Positions 17,301 to 25,611 are shown, counted from the first letter of the stretch. The stretch: 64,000 bases of DNA from a bacterium (GCA_025774935.1 JALGZK010000014.1:16184-80183); one strand, 5' to 3'. Program-made: numbers and translations. Notes: a model not told the origin generated them from the sequence alone.

Positions 17301-17957
17301 GGCGGCGTTGAAGGCCTCCACACCAAACGGATCGAAGAGCGAGGCGGCGAAGACGCTCTCGAGGTCGCGCGTGAGGGTCCTCGAGATCGCCCAGAACGTC
17401 AGGAACCCGATCATCGACACGTACGTGTAGAGGACCTTCCTCGTGAGCGCGGCGAAGGCGAAGAGGATCGCTCCCGCCAGGAAGAGGTTCGGGAGGACGA
17501 ACACCCCAAGCGAGTAGGCGTACGGCACGAAGTTGAACGCCTGGATGCGTTCGGGGTCCTGCCACGGCATCACGCTCGCCAGCACGATCCCGAGCGCGGC
17601 CACGGAGACCGCCGCCATCGCCGTCAGCAGGGACCCCGTGAACCTCCCTAGGAGGTACGCGGGCTTCCGGACTGGCGTTGCGAAGAAAAACTCGCTCGTC
17701 CGGTACTCGTAGTCGCGGTTCACCGCGGTCGCCACGAAGCCCGTGAGCGCGAGGAGCCCCATCACACTCATCATCCCGAGGAGACGGACGATCTCGAACG
17801 GAGAGTTCCGCGCGGCGTTCCCGATGGCGCCGCCCATCTGGACGGTGTCGGTCGCGATCGCGGAGAAGGTCATCGTGAAGAAGAGCGCGGCGAAGATGTA
17901 GACGGCCGGCTTCCGGAAACGGTAGAGGACCTCGAACTTGATGATGTCTGCGAACAT
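14367..17957 (-). CDS. ABC-2 type permease fused to M1-family aminopeptidase domain
   Basis: 1196 residues. The first half (about 1-590) is an ABC-2 type permease with roughly twelve hydrophobic helices in two sets, e.g. AVYIFAALFFTMTF near the start. The second half (about 640-1180) is an M1 gluzincin peptidase: HEVAHQWWGH (about 935) with the third-ligand Glu in FIDESFAQYS. This permease-M1 architecture is known from many Bacteroidota and Gemmatimonadota genomes; its transported substrate is not established. The ATPase partner is encoded 4 bp upstream, so the two are co-translated. The peptidase would face the periplasm if the usual topology holds. No sign of truncation. Confidence 0.9.
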   Translation of the reverse strand: MFADIIKFEVLYRFRKPAVYIFAALFFTMTFSAIATDTVQMGGAIGNAARNSPFEIVRLLGMMSVMGLLALTGFVATAVNRDYEYRTSEFFFATPVRKPAYLLGRFTGSLLTAMAAVSVAALGIVLASVMPWQDPERIQAFNFVPYAYSLGVFVLPNLFLAGAILFAFAALTRKVLYTYVSMIGFLTFWAISRTLTRDLESVFAASLFDPFGVEAFNAATRYWTVVERNTMLPPIMGPMLLNRLIWVGVGAAVLGFAIWRFRLSVAEKKGRAGAAVAEASAEEMTPARAAPAFPAGMVVSPTLSFTPRSRLIQLWHQTRTESLGLVRSVPFLVILVFGVFNLVGGLFADFDQLESYPLTRIMVDTIEGTFSIFLFIFMLVYAGVLVWRERGAGQHEIQSALPVPDWLPLASKLSALLLVNFLALVLAMVVTIIFQMSKGYFDFELGIYIRGLFLIQLPGWFAVAALAIACQVFTNNKVAGFSVMIVYFILLEVVASMSIEHNLYLFGETPSYRYSDMNGLGHYAKPVSWFLLYWGLASAVLLYLSVLFWVRGTDVRGRFRWKEARRRLTRPRVAALAVSLAAFVVVGGWIFYNTNVLNEFVDAKRSSELSALYEQRYKQYEEVPQPRVTDVRLAVDIFPEERRVEIEGDLVLRNKTDGPIGELHVANARMLELTSLSLPDEAITLDDREIGYRIYELDEPLGPGEEFDLHYTARITNPGFVNSRSNVRVVENGTFLDNTHIVPSFGYWSEQELANAHERKKHDLPPKDESMPAPDEPGAGDRIFIHDADWVNYEATLSTSPDQVAITAGYLENEWEEGGRRYFHYTMDVPILHFYPFISGRYEVATGSWNDVEIAVYHHPKHDMNVDRMIESIQHTLEYMSAEFGPYQHRQLRIVEFPRYQTFAQSFATTIPYSESIHFVEDLRREGVIDMVYYVTAHEVAHQWWGHQVAGAFARGGTFIDESFAQYSALMVMEKDQGGEAMEKFLSYELDRYLQGRGRERKEELPLVLVENTGYTHYRKGSLATYALRDYIGEEAMNAALRQYVEEHRFVGPPYPLSTDLVAALRAATPPEYEYLIEDMFETITLYDNRAEAATLEENGDGTYTVTLELQSRKMRADGRGVETEIPHEDWIEVGVYGREDGDGEEPLLYLEKHRLESGTNEIEIVVDEEPSRAGIDPRHLLVDRVPDDNVKRVTG

Positions 17958-17961
17958 CGTC

Positions 17962-18939
17962 CTACCTCCCCTTCCCGGAGTCGACCGCGGTCACGTGGCC
18001 GTCCCGCTCGAGGATCGACTGGTCCTTCCCGTTCCCTCCCTCGCGCCCGCCGCCGCCGTTCCCGTCCCCGTTCACCCTCCAGAGCTTCATGAAGTAGAAG
18101 TCCTGAAGATCGGGGTCGGCGCCGTCGAACCCCTCTCCGGGCCGCTCGTCCGCGAGCACGTGGGCGATCGTCTTCCCGGCGCGAAGCCTCGTCGTGAGCA
18201 CCTTGTGCTTCTCGAAGAACTCGTCGAGCTCCGGCTTCGCGACCGTCTTCCGCCACGTCCTCCCGCGGATCTCGTCGAGCGCCGCCTGGGGCTCGCCCTT
18301 GTGAAGCACGAAGCCCTCCCGGATGATCGCCATGTCGCTGCAGACCTGCGCGACGTCGTCGACGATGTGGGTCGAGAGGATGACGATCACGCTCTCGCCG
18401 ATCTCGGAGAGGTGGTTCAGGAACTTGTTCCGCTCCTCCGGGTCGAGTCCCGCGGTCGGCTCGTCGACGATGATGAGCTCCGGGTTCCCGAGGAGCGCCT
18501 GCGCGATCCCGAACCGCTGCTTCATCCCGCCCGAGAACGTGCCGAGCTTCTTCTTCCTGTCGTCCCAGAGGCCCACGCGCCTGAGGAGACCCTCGACGAC
18601 GTGCTCCCGCTCCGTTCCGTTGGTGATCCCCTTGAGCGTCGCGAGGTGCGAGAGGAGTGTGACCGCGTTGATGTTCGGGTAGACCCCGAACTCCTGCGGG
18701 AGGTAGCCGAGCACGCGCCGCACCGCCTCCTTGTCCTTCAGCACGTCGGTCGACCCGAGCCGGATCGAACCCGTGTCGGGCTCCTGGAGAGTCGCGATCG
18801 TGCGCATGAGGGTCGTCTTCCCCGAACCGTTCGGCCCGACCAGGCCGAACATCCCCGTTCCGATCGTGAGCGAGACGCCGTCCAGGGCCCGGACGCCGTT
18901 CGCATAGGTCTTCGAGACGTTCTCGATGACGAGTTCCAT
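17962..18939 (-). CDS. ABC transporter ATP-binding protein, partner of the permease-M1 fusion
   Basis: Single ATPase domain with Walker A GPNGSGKTT, Q-loop YLPQEFG, signature FSGGMKQR, Walker B LIIVDEPTAGLD and switch His in ILSTHIVDD. A C-terminal extension (about 215-325) carries a Gly/Asn-rich linker. I chose the ATG at 18939 because the codons of the upstream ATG (18951) themselves form its GGAGGA ribosome site. It ends 4 bp before the permease-M1 gene, which is clearly its partner. Confidence 0.9.
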   Translation of the reverse strand: MELVIENVSKTYANGVRALDGVSLTIGTGMFGLVGPNGSGKTTLMRTIATLQEPDTGSIRLGSTDVLKDKEAVRRVLGYLPQEFGVYPNINAVTLLSHLATLKGITNGTEREHVVEGLLRRVGLWDDRKKKLGTFSGGMKQRFGIAQALLGNPELIIVDEPTAGLDPEERNKFLNHLSEIGESVIVILSTHIVDDVAQVCSDMAIIREGFVLHKGEPQAALDEIRGRTWRKTVAKPELDEFFEKHKVLTTRLRAGKTIAHVLADERPGEGFDGADPDLQDFYFMKLWRVNGDGNGGGGREGGNGKDQSILERDGHVTAVDSGKGR

Positions 18940-19098
18940 GGGTTCCTCCATATGGCGGTGGTGCTCCTTCGTCGCGCGGCGCTCCGGTCAGGCGACCGGG
19001 CGCTTGTGCCACGCAACAGGTAGGACTCCGGTGGGAGGGGACGGGTTTGCGGAAAGGCGCTTGGTCGGGTGAGAGCCTGGCAGACGACTGAGGGCGTT

Positions 19099-19118
19099 CA
19101 GTATTCTGAACAGTATTC
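19099..19118 (+). repeat. direct repeat CAGTATTC x2, candidate activator site
   Basis: CAGTATTC occurs at 19099-19106 and again at 19111-19118, a 12-bp period, ending 2 bp before the -35 box at 19121. The first copy also sits in the palindrome TTCAG-TATT-CTGAA (19097-19110). The position is that of a class II activator site. Confidence 0.45.
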
Positions 19119-19120
19119 GG

Positions 19121-19150
19121 TTGACCCAGGGGTCTATAGTGGTGTAGTAT
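19121..19150 (+). promoter_or_regulatory. sigma70-type promoter for the BACON-repeat protein
   Basis: TTGACC (19121-19126), an 18-bp spacer and TAGTAT (19145-19150), leaving a leader of about 180 nt before the ATG at 19340. Confidence 0.5.
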
Positions 19151-19261
19151 GGCGCATCGCAGCCGGGGAAGTCATGCTCCCCCACCACGTGTGCGCCGCT
19201 CCCGCGGCGCGGGAGTGGCACGCTGGGAGCTCATGACGAGTCAAGACGGATGACGTTCTGA

Positions 19262-19308
19262 ACTGGGGCCCCGCCGCGAGGTGGAGGGCCCCTTTCTCGT
19301 GCCCCAGT
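19262..19308 (+). promoter_or_regulatory. leader with two mutually exclusive hairpins, possible attenuator
   Basis: GGGGCCC (19265-19271) can pair with GGGCCCC (19286-19292), followed at once by TTTCTCG, a terminator-like arrangement. Alternatively ACTGGGGC (19262-19269) pairs perfectly with GCCCCAGT (19301-19308). The two share bases, so only one can form. The regulatory role is inference. Confidence 0.35.
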
Positions 19309-19339
19309 ACGGCACGAACCTGAAAGGAGCAGTCGAACC

Positions 19340-22300
19340 ATGAGACGCAGCATCATTGTGGTTCTCGCCATCGTGACCGCGCTTTGCGCCGTCGCGCTTA
19401 CGGGATGTGAGCCGGCCCACGCCCAGGACGGGCGCCCGATCCCGGACCCGTCCATGTCGTGGTGTGAGTGGTCGGGTCTCGTCGCGGGCACCCGCGTCCT
19501 CATCTGCCCGGGTGGCGACGGACCGTCCTTGATCGATGTTACGGTCCTGGACTCGTTCGGACTGCCCGTTGTCGGCGAGACCGTCTACTTCGACTTCGAC
19601 CCCGCCTGTGACGCGTGCTTCTGCCCCCCGCTCTCACTCACGACTGACGCAAGCGGAATGGTCCAGCTCACTCCGTCGGGCGGGCTGGCGACTGTCGTGG
19701 CTCCGGAGTGCTGTGACGTGGTCACGACCGTCACCTGCCTCGGGGTGACGATCCCGTGGGCCGGTGGAGGCGGCACCGACGACAGACCCTGGTTCTCGTT
19801 CGATTACGAGGCCGACTGCCTGGTCGGGCCGTCCGATCTCGTCATCCTGCAGGCCGATTTCATGGGGCCGTTCGCGTGCAGATCGGACTTCGACGGGAAC
19901 GGGATGGTCAGCGCCGTAGACCTGTCGATGTTCATGGTGCACGTCGGGCACCTGTGCGAGCCCGGCCAGGAGGAGCCCGACATCGTGGTCTTCCCTCCCT
20001 CCATGGAGTTCGAGGTCTACGAGGGCGGGACGGACTGCCAGACGCTCGCGATCGACAACGTGGGCGACGCGACCCTCGAGTGGTCGCTCGGGGAGCTGTG
20101 CGATTGGCTCACGGAGAGCCCGGTGAGCGGGAGCATCCCGGCGGGCGACGGCCAGGCGGTCGACGTCTGCGTCGACGCGACCTCCCTCCCACCGGGAACG
20201 TACTACTGCGACATCATCATCGAGAGCAACGACCCCGACACGCCGTTCCTCACGGTGCCGGTCACGCTCGAGGTGCTGCCTCTCCCCGACATCACGGTCA
20301 GCTCGACCTACTTCTACTTCGAGCTCTACCAGGACGACCAGGAGTGCCAGGTCCTGACCATCGGGAACGTCGGCTCGGGCACCCTCACGTACACTCTCGC
20401 CGAGGCCTGCCCGTGGCTCTCGCACGACCCGACGGGGGGCAGCGTGCCTCCGGCTGGCTCGGACGACGTAGACATCTGCGTCGACTCCACAGGGCTCCCG
20501 CCGGGGAACCACACCTGCGCCATCACCCTCACGAGCAACGACCCGGACGAGTCGCCGATCACGATCGACGTCGAGATGGACGTCCTCCCGACGCCGCGCA
20601 TCGACGTCCATCCGTTGACGCTCGAGTTCGAGCTCTACCCGGGCCAGCAGGACAGCTCGGAGTTCTTCGTCGACAACGTCGGAACGGCTGAGCTTCTGTG
20701 GGACATCGTCGAGGCGTGTGAGTGGCTCTGGACGAACCCCACGTCGGGCTCGACGGGTGTCGGCGGGTCCGTCCCGGTCAACGTCCACGTCGACGCGACG
20801 GGACTCGCTCCGCTCGAGTACGGCTGCGACATCATCGTCGAGAGCAACGACCCGTACGAGGACGGGGACAGAGCGCCGACGGTCCAGGTCACGCTCACGG
20901 TCCTCCCGGCCCCGGACATCGAGGTCACCCCGCCGGCCCTCTCGTTCACCGTCCTGTGGTCCGACTTGGACTGCGCGTCGCCTGTGATCGACAACGTCGG
21001 TACGCTGCCCCTCAACTGGGGGGCGTCCGACGCGTGCGAGTGGCTGGGCATGACCCCGGACGCGGGAACGGTTCCCGCCGGCGGCTTCCAGGAGACCGAG
21101 GTCTGCGTCACTGCCACGGACCCGCCTGGGTACTACACGTGCGACATCGAGATCGCGTCGAACGACCCGATCGATCCCCTGGTCATCGTCCCCGTCGAGA
21201 TGACGATCCTCCCCGCTCCCGGGATCGGCGTCGACCCGGACACCCTCTGGATCGAGGTGACCGAGGGCTCGATCGAGTGCGACTCGCTCGTCGTTACGAA
21301 CACCGGCTACGCGGACCTCATCGGTGACGCCGCGTCGAGCTGCGGGTTCATGAGCGTCGTTCCACCGAGCTTCATCTCGCCGCAGGGCGACAGCCAGACA
21401 CTGAGCGTGTGCATCGACGCACAGACCCTCACCCCGGGCAGCTACTACTGCGAGGTACTGATCACGAGCAACGCCGCGACCGACCCGGACGTGACGGTGC
21501 CCGTCTACGTGACGGTCATCCCACTCGCGCCTGACATCGAGGTCACGCCGACGTCGCTCTCGTTCCACATCGTCGGGACCGAGACGAAGCAGGCCGAGCT
21601 CGAGATCGCGAACGTTGGTGCGCTGGGGCTGAACTGGGAGCTCACCGAGGCGTGCACCTGGCTCACGGCGGGACCGGACAGCGGCGGGGTCTACCCGGGC
21701 GGCAGCCAGACGATCAACGTCACGGCCCACGCCCCGACGCTCGGGACCGGCGTGTACCTCTGCGACATCGACATCGCGTCCGACGATCCCGACGAGCCGC
21801 TCGTGACGGTGCCGGTCACGCTCACCGTCCAGCGTCCGCACCAGCTCTACTCGTCGATCGTGTGGCACGACCTGGGGTGCATGGACAAGGCGTTCGTGTG
21901 CCCCGCCGGCGACGGGAGCTGGTTCTCGGCGAGCATCCGCGACGATACTAACGGCCCCATTCCGGGCGCCCAGGTCACGGTGAGCTTCTACGGCTGCTTG
22001 CTGTGCCTCTGCGAGCCGATCTCCGGAATCACAGACGCCGCCGGGATCGTCGACTTCCCGCTCCAGGCCGGCATCGACGCAACGGCCATGACCAACTGCT
22101 GCACGATGACGATGACCGTCACCTGCGGCGAGATGGATCTCACGGACGTCCGGCAGTGGATCTCTCCCGACCTGAACGGGGACTGCTCCACGGACGAGGA
22201 CGACGAGCCGATCTTCTCCTCCGACTTCGCGACCGATGCGTGCCGGAGCGATTTCGACTGTAACGGCATCGTCGACATCGTGGACTTCGCGATCTTCGTC

Positions 22301-22636
22301 GAGCACCAGGGCCACGCGTGCGAGCCGGTGAGCGGCGTCGATGAGCCCGAGCTGGCGGACATGTCCATGCTCGAGCAGAACGTCCCGAACCCGTTCAACC
22401 CGACCACGCGGATCGCGTTCACGGTCGCGGAACCGGGACAGGTCGTGCTCGCGGTCTACGACGCGAGCGGCCGTCCCGTCCGGAAGCTCGTCGACGCACT
22501 GATGGCGCCGCAGCGCCATGAGGTCACCTGGGACGGGAAGGACGAGCGCGGCGTCGACGTCGGTTCCGGAGTCTACTTCTACAGGCTCTCTGTCAATGGC
22601 AAGCTCGAGACGAAGAAGATGGTGCTCTTGAAGTAG
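19340..22636 (+). CDS. secreted BACON-repeat protein with dockerin-like segments and FlgD-type C-terminus
   Basis: 1098 residues, ATG preceded by AAAGGAG. The signal sequence contains both a lipobox-like LTGC and an AxA site (AHAQ). Order: an Ig-like domain (about 30-145) with a Cys-rich CDACFCPP, a dockerin-like calcium motif (DFDGNGMVSAVDLSMFM), six BACON-like repeats of about 90-105 residues (roughly 210-835; each begins like PDIEVTPxxLxF and contains a WL...SG core), then a second Ig-like domain (CLLCLCEP) with a second dockerin-like motif (DFDCNGIVDIVDFAIFV). It ends in a FlgD/type-9-like domain (NVPNPFNPTTRI ... GVYFYRLS). The Ig plus dockerin-like module is thus duplicated on both sides of the repeats. 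BACON domains often bind glycans or mucin, so a surface adhesin role is plausible but unproven. Confidence 0.85.
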   Translation: MRRSIIVVLAIVTALCAVALTGCEPAHAQDGRPIPDPSMSWCEWSGLVAGTRVLICPGGDGPSLIDVTVLDSFGLPVVGETVYFDFDPACDACFCPPLSLTTDASGMVQLTPSGGLATVVAPECCDVVTTVTCLGVTIPWAGGGGTDDRPWFSFDYEADCLVGPSDLVILQADFMGPFACRSDFDGNGMVSAVDLSMFMVHVGHLCEPGQEEPDIVVFPPSMEFEVYEGGTDCQTLAIDNVGDATLEWSLGELCDWLTESPVSGSIPAGDGQAVDVCVDATSLPPGTYYCDIIIESNDPDTPFLTVPVTLEVLPLPDITVSSTYFYFELYQDDQECQVLTIGNVGSGTLTYTLAEACPWLSHDPTGGSVPPAGSDDVDICVDSTGLPPGNHTCAITLTSNDPDESPITIDVEMDVLPTPRIDVHPLTLEFELYPGQQDSSEFFVDNVGTAELLWDIVEACEWLWTNPTSGSTGVGGSVPVNVHVDATGLAPLEYGCDIIVESNDPYEDGDRAPTVQVTLTVLPAPDIEVTPPALSFTVLWSDLDCASPVIDNVGTLPLNWGASDACEWLGMTPDAGTVPAGGFQETEVCVTATDPPGYYTCDIEIASNDPIDPLVIVPVEMTILPAPGIGVDPDTLWIEVTEGSIECDSLVVTNTGYADLIGDAASSCGFMSVVPPSFISPQGDSQTLSVCIDAQTLTPGSYYCEVLITSNAATDPDVTVPVYVTVIPLAPDIEVTPTSLSFHIVGTETKQAELEIANVGALGLNWELTEACTWLTAGPDSGGVYPGGSQTINVTAHAPTLGTGVYLCDIDIASDDPDEPLVTVPVTLTVQRPHQLYSSIVWHDLGCMDKAFVCPAGDGSWFSASIRDDTNGPIPGAQVTVSFYGCLLCLCEPISGITDAAGIVDFPLQAGIDATAMTNCCTMTMTVTCGEMDLTDVRQWISPDLNGDCSTDEDDEPIFSSDFATDACRSDFDCNGIVDIVDFAIFVEHQGHACEPVSGVDEPELADMSMLEQNVPNPFNPTTRIAFTVAEPGQVVLAVYDASGRPVRKLVDALMAPQRHEVTWDGKDERGVDVGSGVYFYRLSVNGKLETKKMVLLK

Positions 22637-22710
22637 AGTCCCAATCACGGGAAGCCCGAGTCGGGGAACCAACGCAGGATCACGACCAGTTCGTTCCACC
22701 GACTGCGAAA

Positions 22711-22732
22711 GCCCGGGGCGTGTGCCCCGGGC
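22711..22732 (+). terminator. terminator after the BACON-repeat protein
   Basis: GCCCGGGGC-GTGT-GCCCCGGGC, a perfect 9-bp stem with a 4-nt loop, followed by CTTCGTCG. It lies 75 bp beyond the stop and also in the convergent gap with the next minus gene. Confidence 0.6.
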
Positions 22733-22772
22733 CTTCGTCGTCGGACGGGTACTCATCCAGCAGGTCCGCGCG

Positions 22773-23378
22773 CTACTGCACCAGCACGACCTTCCTCGAG
22801 TCCGCGAGCCCCGCGGCCTCGATCCGGCAGAAGTAGACGCCGTGGGCGCAGGGGTTCCCGAGGCCGTCCGTGCCGTCCCAGACGACGTGGCCGGATGCCC
22901 CGGCCCTGAGCGTGGCGTCGAGGAGCGTCCGGACGAGCCTGCCCGTGATGGAGTAGACGCGGATCCTGACGCTGCCGGTCTCCCCCACCGAGTACCGGAC
23001 GGCGGTCTCGAGCCGCATCGGGTTCGGGGCGGCGGGGGCCAAGCCCGTGCAGCCGGGCGACTCGCTGCCGCGGGTCCCGGGGAACCCGGAGCCCGGACCC
23101 GTGCTCTCGTGCCACGAGCCGCCGCGCGTGAGACGGCTTCCGCCGTCGTCCGCGAGCCAAGCCGACCCGCCGCCGCAGACGCGGTGGGCCCTTCCGTCTG
23201 AAATCCACTCCGGGAACGGGATCGTGTCGGCGAGCGCTCCGACGGGGAATCCGTCCGGCAGATCGGGAATGAGGGGGAGCGAGACGTTGGTCGACACGGC
23301 GCCGCAGCCGGCCGCGAGGACGGCCACGCCCTCAAGAAGGACGCCGGCGCCGAGCGCGGTGAGGGGCGTCGGTCTCAT
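22773..23378 (-). CDS. short secreted protein with FlgD/type-9-like C-terminal domain
   Basis: 201 residues from the ATG at 23378 with a GAGGAGG site; the longer in-frame ORF to 23528 has no ribosome site. Signal-like N-terminus with AAGCG (possible lipobox). About 80 residues of unrecognised, Gly/Ser-rich sequence precede a FlgD-type domain (AAPNPMRLETAVRYSV ... GVYFCRIEAAG). The usual PNPFNP is changed to PNPMRL. Being so short before the sorting domain, it may be a small surface-displayed protein or a remnant of a longer one. Confidence 0.7.
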   Translation of the reverse strand: MRPTPLTALGAGVLLEGVAVLAAGCGAVSTNVSLPLIPDLPDGFPVGALADTIPFPEWISDGRAHRVCGGGSAWLADDGGSRLTRGGSWHESTGPGSGFPGTRGSESPGCTGLAPAAPNPMRLETAVRYSVGETGSVRIRVYSITGRLVRTLLDATLRAGASGHVVWDGTDGLGNPCAHGVYFCRIEAAGLADSRKVVLVQ

Positions 23379-23721
23379 GGGACACCTCCTCGGCGACTCG
23401 CCGGGAATGCGTGATCCTGCCACGGGGGACGAGTCCGCGCGCGTTAGGGAGGCGTGTCCGTCTGAGAGGCAGCCTGTGCTGTGCGGGTGAGTTCGCTCGG
23501 TGGGGCGGGAGCGCTCGCTCCCTGGCACGTTCTACTTCTCAAGCTAGCGCTCAGGTGGGCGCGTGTCCAGGGGAATCGCGCGGAGGAGGGCGCCAGCCCG
23601 GCGAGCGCAGGGTGAACGGGCGGAGCCCGCCCCGAACCCGCTCTGGACTCCGTTTCGCCGCGGTGGCATACTGTCGCCGGAGGCTCGCAGACAAACCCCA
23701 TTGGAGCAAAGGAGGCCGACC
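23379..23721. other. 343-bp divergent intergenic region
   Basis: Lies between the FlgD-domain protein (minus) and the outer-membrane barrel gene (plus). Apart from the weak plus-strand promoter listed at 23644-23672 I see nothing clear in it; the ORFs that cross it are Arg/Pro-rich and look like shadows. Confidence 0.5.
23644..23672 (+). promoter_or_regulatory. candidate promoter for the outer-membrane barrel gene
   Basis: TGGACT (23644-23649), a 17-bp spacer and CATACT (23667-23672); each box matches the consensus at four of six positions. Transcription would start about 45 nt before the GTG at 23722. Confidence 0.4.
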
Positions 23722-24459
23722 GTGCTGAGAGCCGCTGCGATCGCCGCCATCCTCCTCGCCCTCTCTCCTACGGGCTCTGCCGCGCAGTGGCGCCTCGACC
23801 TCGAGGGTGGCGCCGTCTGGTCGATCTCGAACGACGTCCGTATCCCGGGCGACTCGGGGACGGAGTTCTCGCTCACCGGTGACCTCTCGACCGACGCCTC
23901 CGCCTATTGGCGCGCGCGTGTCGAGTACGTGCTCGGGGAGCGCCACGTGTTCTCGGTCCTCTACGCTCCGCTCACGCTCGAGTCGACCGGGTCGCTCGAC
24001 AAGGACCTCGACTTCGTTGACGAGACGTTCTCCGCAGGGACCGACCTCACGGCGGAATACATGTTCAACTCGTACCGGTTCACCTACCGCTACGAGTTCA
24101 GGCCAGGCGAGCAGTTCCAGTTCGGGCTGGGACTCACGGGGAAGGTGAGGGACGCGAAGATCAGCGTGGCCGGCGGCGGTCTCTACTCGGAGTCGACGAA
24201 CGTCGGGTTCGTGCCGCTCCTGAACTTCCGGCTCTCCTGGGCGTTCTCGGACGCGCTGGCGGTGCTCTTCGAGGGCGACGCGGCGGCGGCGTCACAGGGC
24301 CGTGCAGAGGACGTCATCCTCGCGCTCGTCTGGCGGGCGAACGACCGGTGGGCCGTGAGGGGAGGCTACCGCGTGCTCGAGGGCGGGGCCGACAACGACG
24401 AGGTCTACAACTTCGCGTTCCTGAGCTACGCTGCGCTCGGCGTGACCTACACGTTCTGA
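23722..24459 (+). CDS. outer-membrane beta-barrel protein
   Basis: 245 residues. I chose the GTG at 23722, preceded by AAAGGAGG; the upstream in-frame ATG adds Arg-rich sequence that does not look like protein. Signal peptide about 1-22 (ILLALSPTGSAAQ). The rest alternates polar and hydrophobic residues in short strands (AYWRARVEYVL, FTYRYEFRPGEQFQFGLGL, WAVRGGYRVL) and ends in an aromatic strand GVTYTF with C-terminal Phe, the hallmark of barrels recognised by the BAM machinery. Probably an 8- to 12-strand barrel; function unknown. Confidence 0.78.
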   Translation: MLRAAAIAAILLALSPTGSAAQWRLDLEGGAVWSISNDVRIPGDSGTEFSLTGDLSTDASAYWRARVEYVLGERHVFSVLYAPLTLESTGSLDKDLDFVDETFSAGTDLTAEYMFNSYRFTYRYEFRPGEQFQFGLGLTGKVRDAKISVAGGGLYSESTNVGFVPLLNFRLSWAFSDALAVLFEGDAAAASQGRAEDVILALVWRANDRWAVRGGYRVLEGGADNDEVYNFAFLSYAALGVTYTF

Positions 24460-24490
24460 CTCCCCGGAGGGCCTGCTTCCGCCGGGGAGT
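24459..24490. terminator. hairpin between convergent genes
   Basis: ACTCCCCGG (24459-24467) and CCGGGGAGT (24482-24490), a 9-bp stem with a 14-nt loop, in the 78-bp gap between the barrel gene and the serine hydrolase gene. May stop transcription from both sides. Confidence 0.45.
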
Positions 24491-24537
24491 CCGTCCATCG
24501 CGCCGTCGTGCGTCGCTCCGGCGCGTGAGTTCGCTTC

Positions 24538-25611
24538 CTACTCTGTGGTGTCCGTCTCCACCCGCGCGTCCATGATCATCCTGAGGAGCACGATTCCCTT
24601 CTCGTCCGGCACGCCGGCCGGGTCCGCATCCGTGTCCACGCGGAAGACGAGAACGAACTCGAGGTCCGGGAAGACCGCGAGGAAGTGGCCGCCCGAGCCC
24701 GCGTGTCCGTACCAGCGCGGCCCGAGCGCGCCCGCGGCGGGGCTTCCCTCGGGGATGATCGCCCACATGTAGCCGTACCCGTAGAGCGGGTCTTCCCCGA
24801 ACTCCGCAGGGATGCTCGTGCTCTCCATGACCCACTCCCGCGGGACGACCTCACGACCTTCCCAGATGCCCTCGTTGAGATAGAGGACGCCGAACCGCGC
24901 GAGGTCGCGCGCGGTCATGCGGAAGTGGTACGCGGGGTGCAAGGAGATATCCTCCTGGTGCCAGTAGAAGCACTCCTCGGGCCGGAAGTCCTCCATCCCG
25001 ATGGGTCCCGCGACCTCCTCGGCGAACGCCTCGAAGATGTCCTTCCCGGTCTCTTCCCGGAAGATGGTCCCCGCGACGTTGAACCCCCAGTTGTTGTAGT
25101 AGAAGTGCTCGCCGGGAGCGTGGCTCCCCCGCTCGGGCCGCGAGTCCTTCATCGACTGGCTCTCCGCGGCGGCCTCGATGTAGACCCCGGAACGCGCCTG
25201 GAGGAGCGTGCGCACGGTCGCCCGGAGCTCCTCCTCCGTTGGCGCGATCGGGCTGTCCGTGACGCCGAGCTCGGCGAGGGTCGCGTCGAGGTCGATCTCC
25301 CCGCTCGTGACGTGGATGCCGTAGAGCGCGCTCATCATGGGTTTTCTGACGGAGTGGAGCTTGTAGCGCCCGTTGACGTCCCCCCACTCGTAGAAGACGT
25401 CGCCGGCGTGCGCGAGGACGACCGCGGCGTAGCCCGCGCTGTCCGCGTACGCGCCCGCCGCGTCGAGGGCCTCGGCGGACCAGCCCGCCTCATCCGGAGT
25501 CACCCGGCCGAACTCGCCCTCGAGAGAGAACGCCGCGGTGCCCGGGCAGGCGATCAGAAGGACGACGACCAGGAACAGCGCGGACCTGAGCGGGGGGCTC
25601 ATGCGGATCAT
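24538..25611 (-). CDS. secreted class C beta-lactamase-like serine hydrolase
   Basis: 357 residues, ATG at 25611 with an AGGAG site 8 nt upstream. Signal peptide about 1-27 (VVVLLIACPGTAAF). Class C/penicillin-binding-like fold: SxxK motif Ser87-Val-Arg-Lys90, the YxN motif within FYYNNWGFN (about 172-174), and a GHAGSGGHF segment in place of the usual KTG/HxG. Family members include esterases, DD-peptidases and beta-lactamases; the HAG variant favours an esterase or peptidase. Acts outside the cytoplasm. Single-gene unit. Confidence 0.85.
   Translation of the reverse strand: MIRMSPPLRSALFLVVVLLIACPGTAAFSLEGEFGRVTPDEAGWSAEALDAAGAYADSAGYAAVVLAHAGDVFYEWGDVNGRYKLHSVRKPMMSALYGIHVTSGEIDLDATLAELGVTDSPIAPTEEELRATVRTLLQARSGVYIEAAAESQSMKDSRPERGSHAPGEHFYYNNWGFNVAGTIFREETGKDIFEAFAEEVAGPIGMEDFRPEECFYWHQEDISLHPAYHFRMTARDLARFGVLYLNEGIWEGREVVPREWVMESTSIPAEFGEDPLYGYGYMWAIIPEGSPAAGALGPRWYGHAGSGGHFLAVFPDLEFVLVFRVDTDADPAGVPDEKGIVLLRMIMDARVETDTTE

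Larger units (their letters stand above)
18940..19339. other. 400-bp divergent intergenic region
   Basis: Separates the ABC transporter unit (minus) from the BACON-repeat protein (plus). It holds a plus-strand promoter (19121-19150), a pair of 8-bp direct repeats just upstream of it, and a leader that can fold two ways (19262-19308), each listed separately. I found no convincing minus-strand promoter. Confidence 0.6.

Noticed and set aside
14367-17957. Permease-M1 peptidase fusion as a novel architecture
   Set aside because: This fusion is already widespread in annotated genomes, so it was recorded as a feature only.
19634-23335. 1233-residue minus-strand ORF opposite the BACON protein
   Set aside because: Composition typical of the antisense frame of a high-GC gene; no domain, no ribosome site, and the plus strand is clearly coding.
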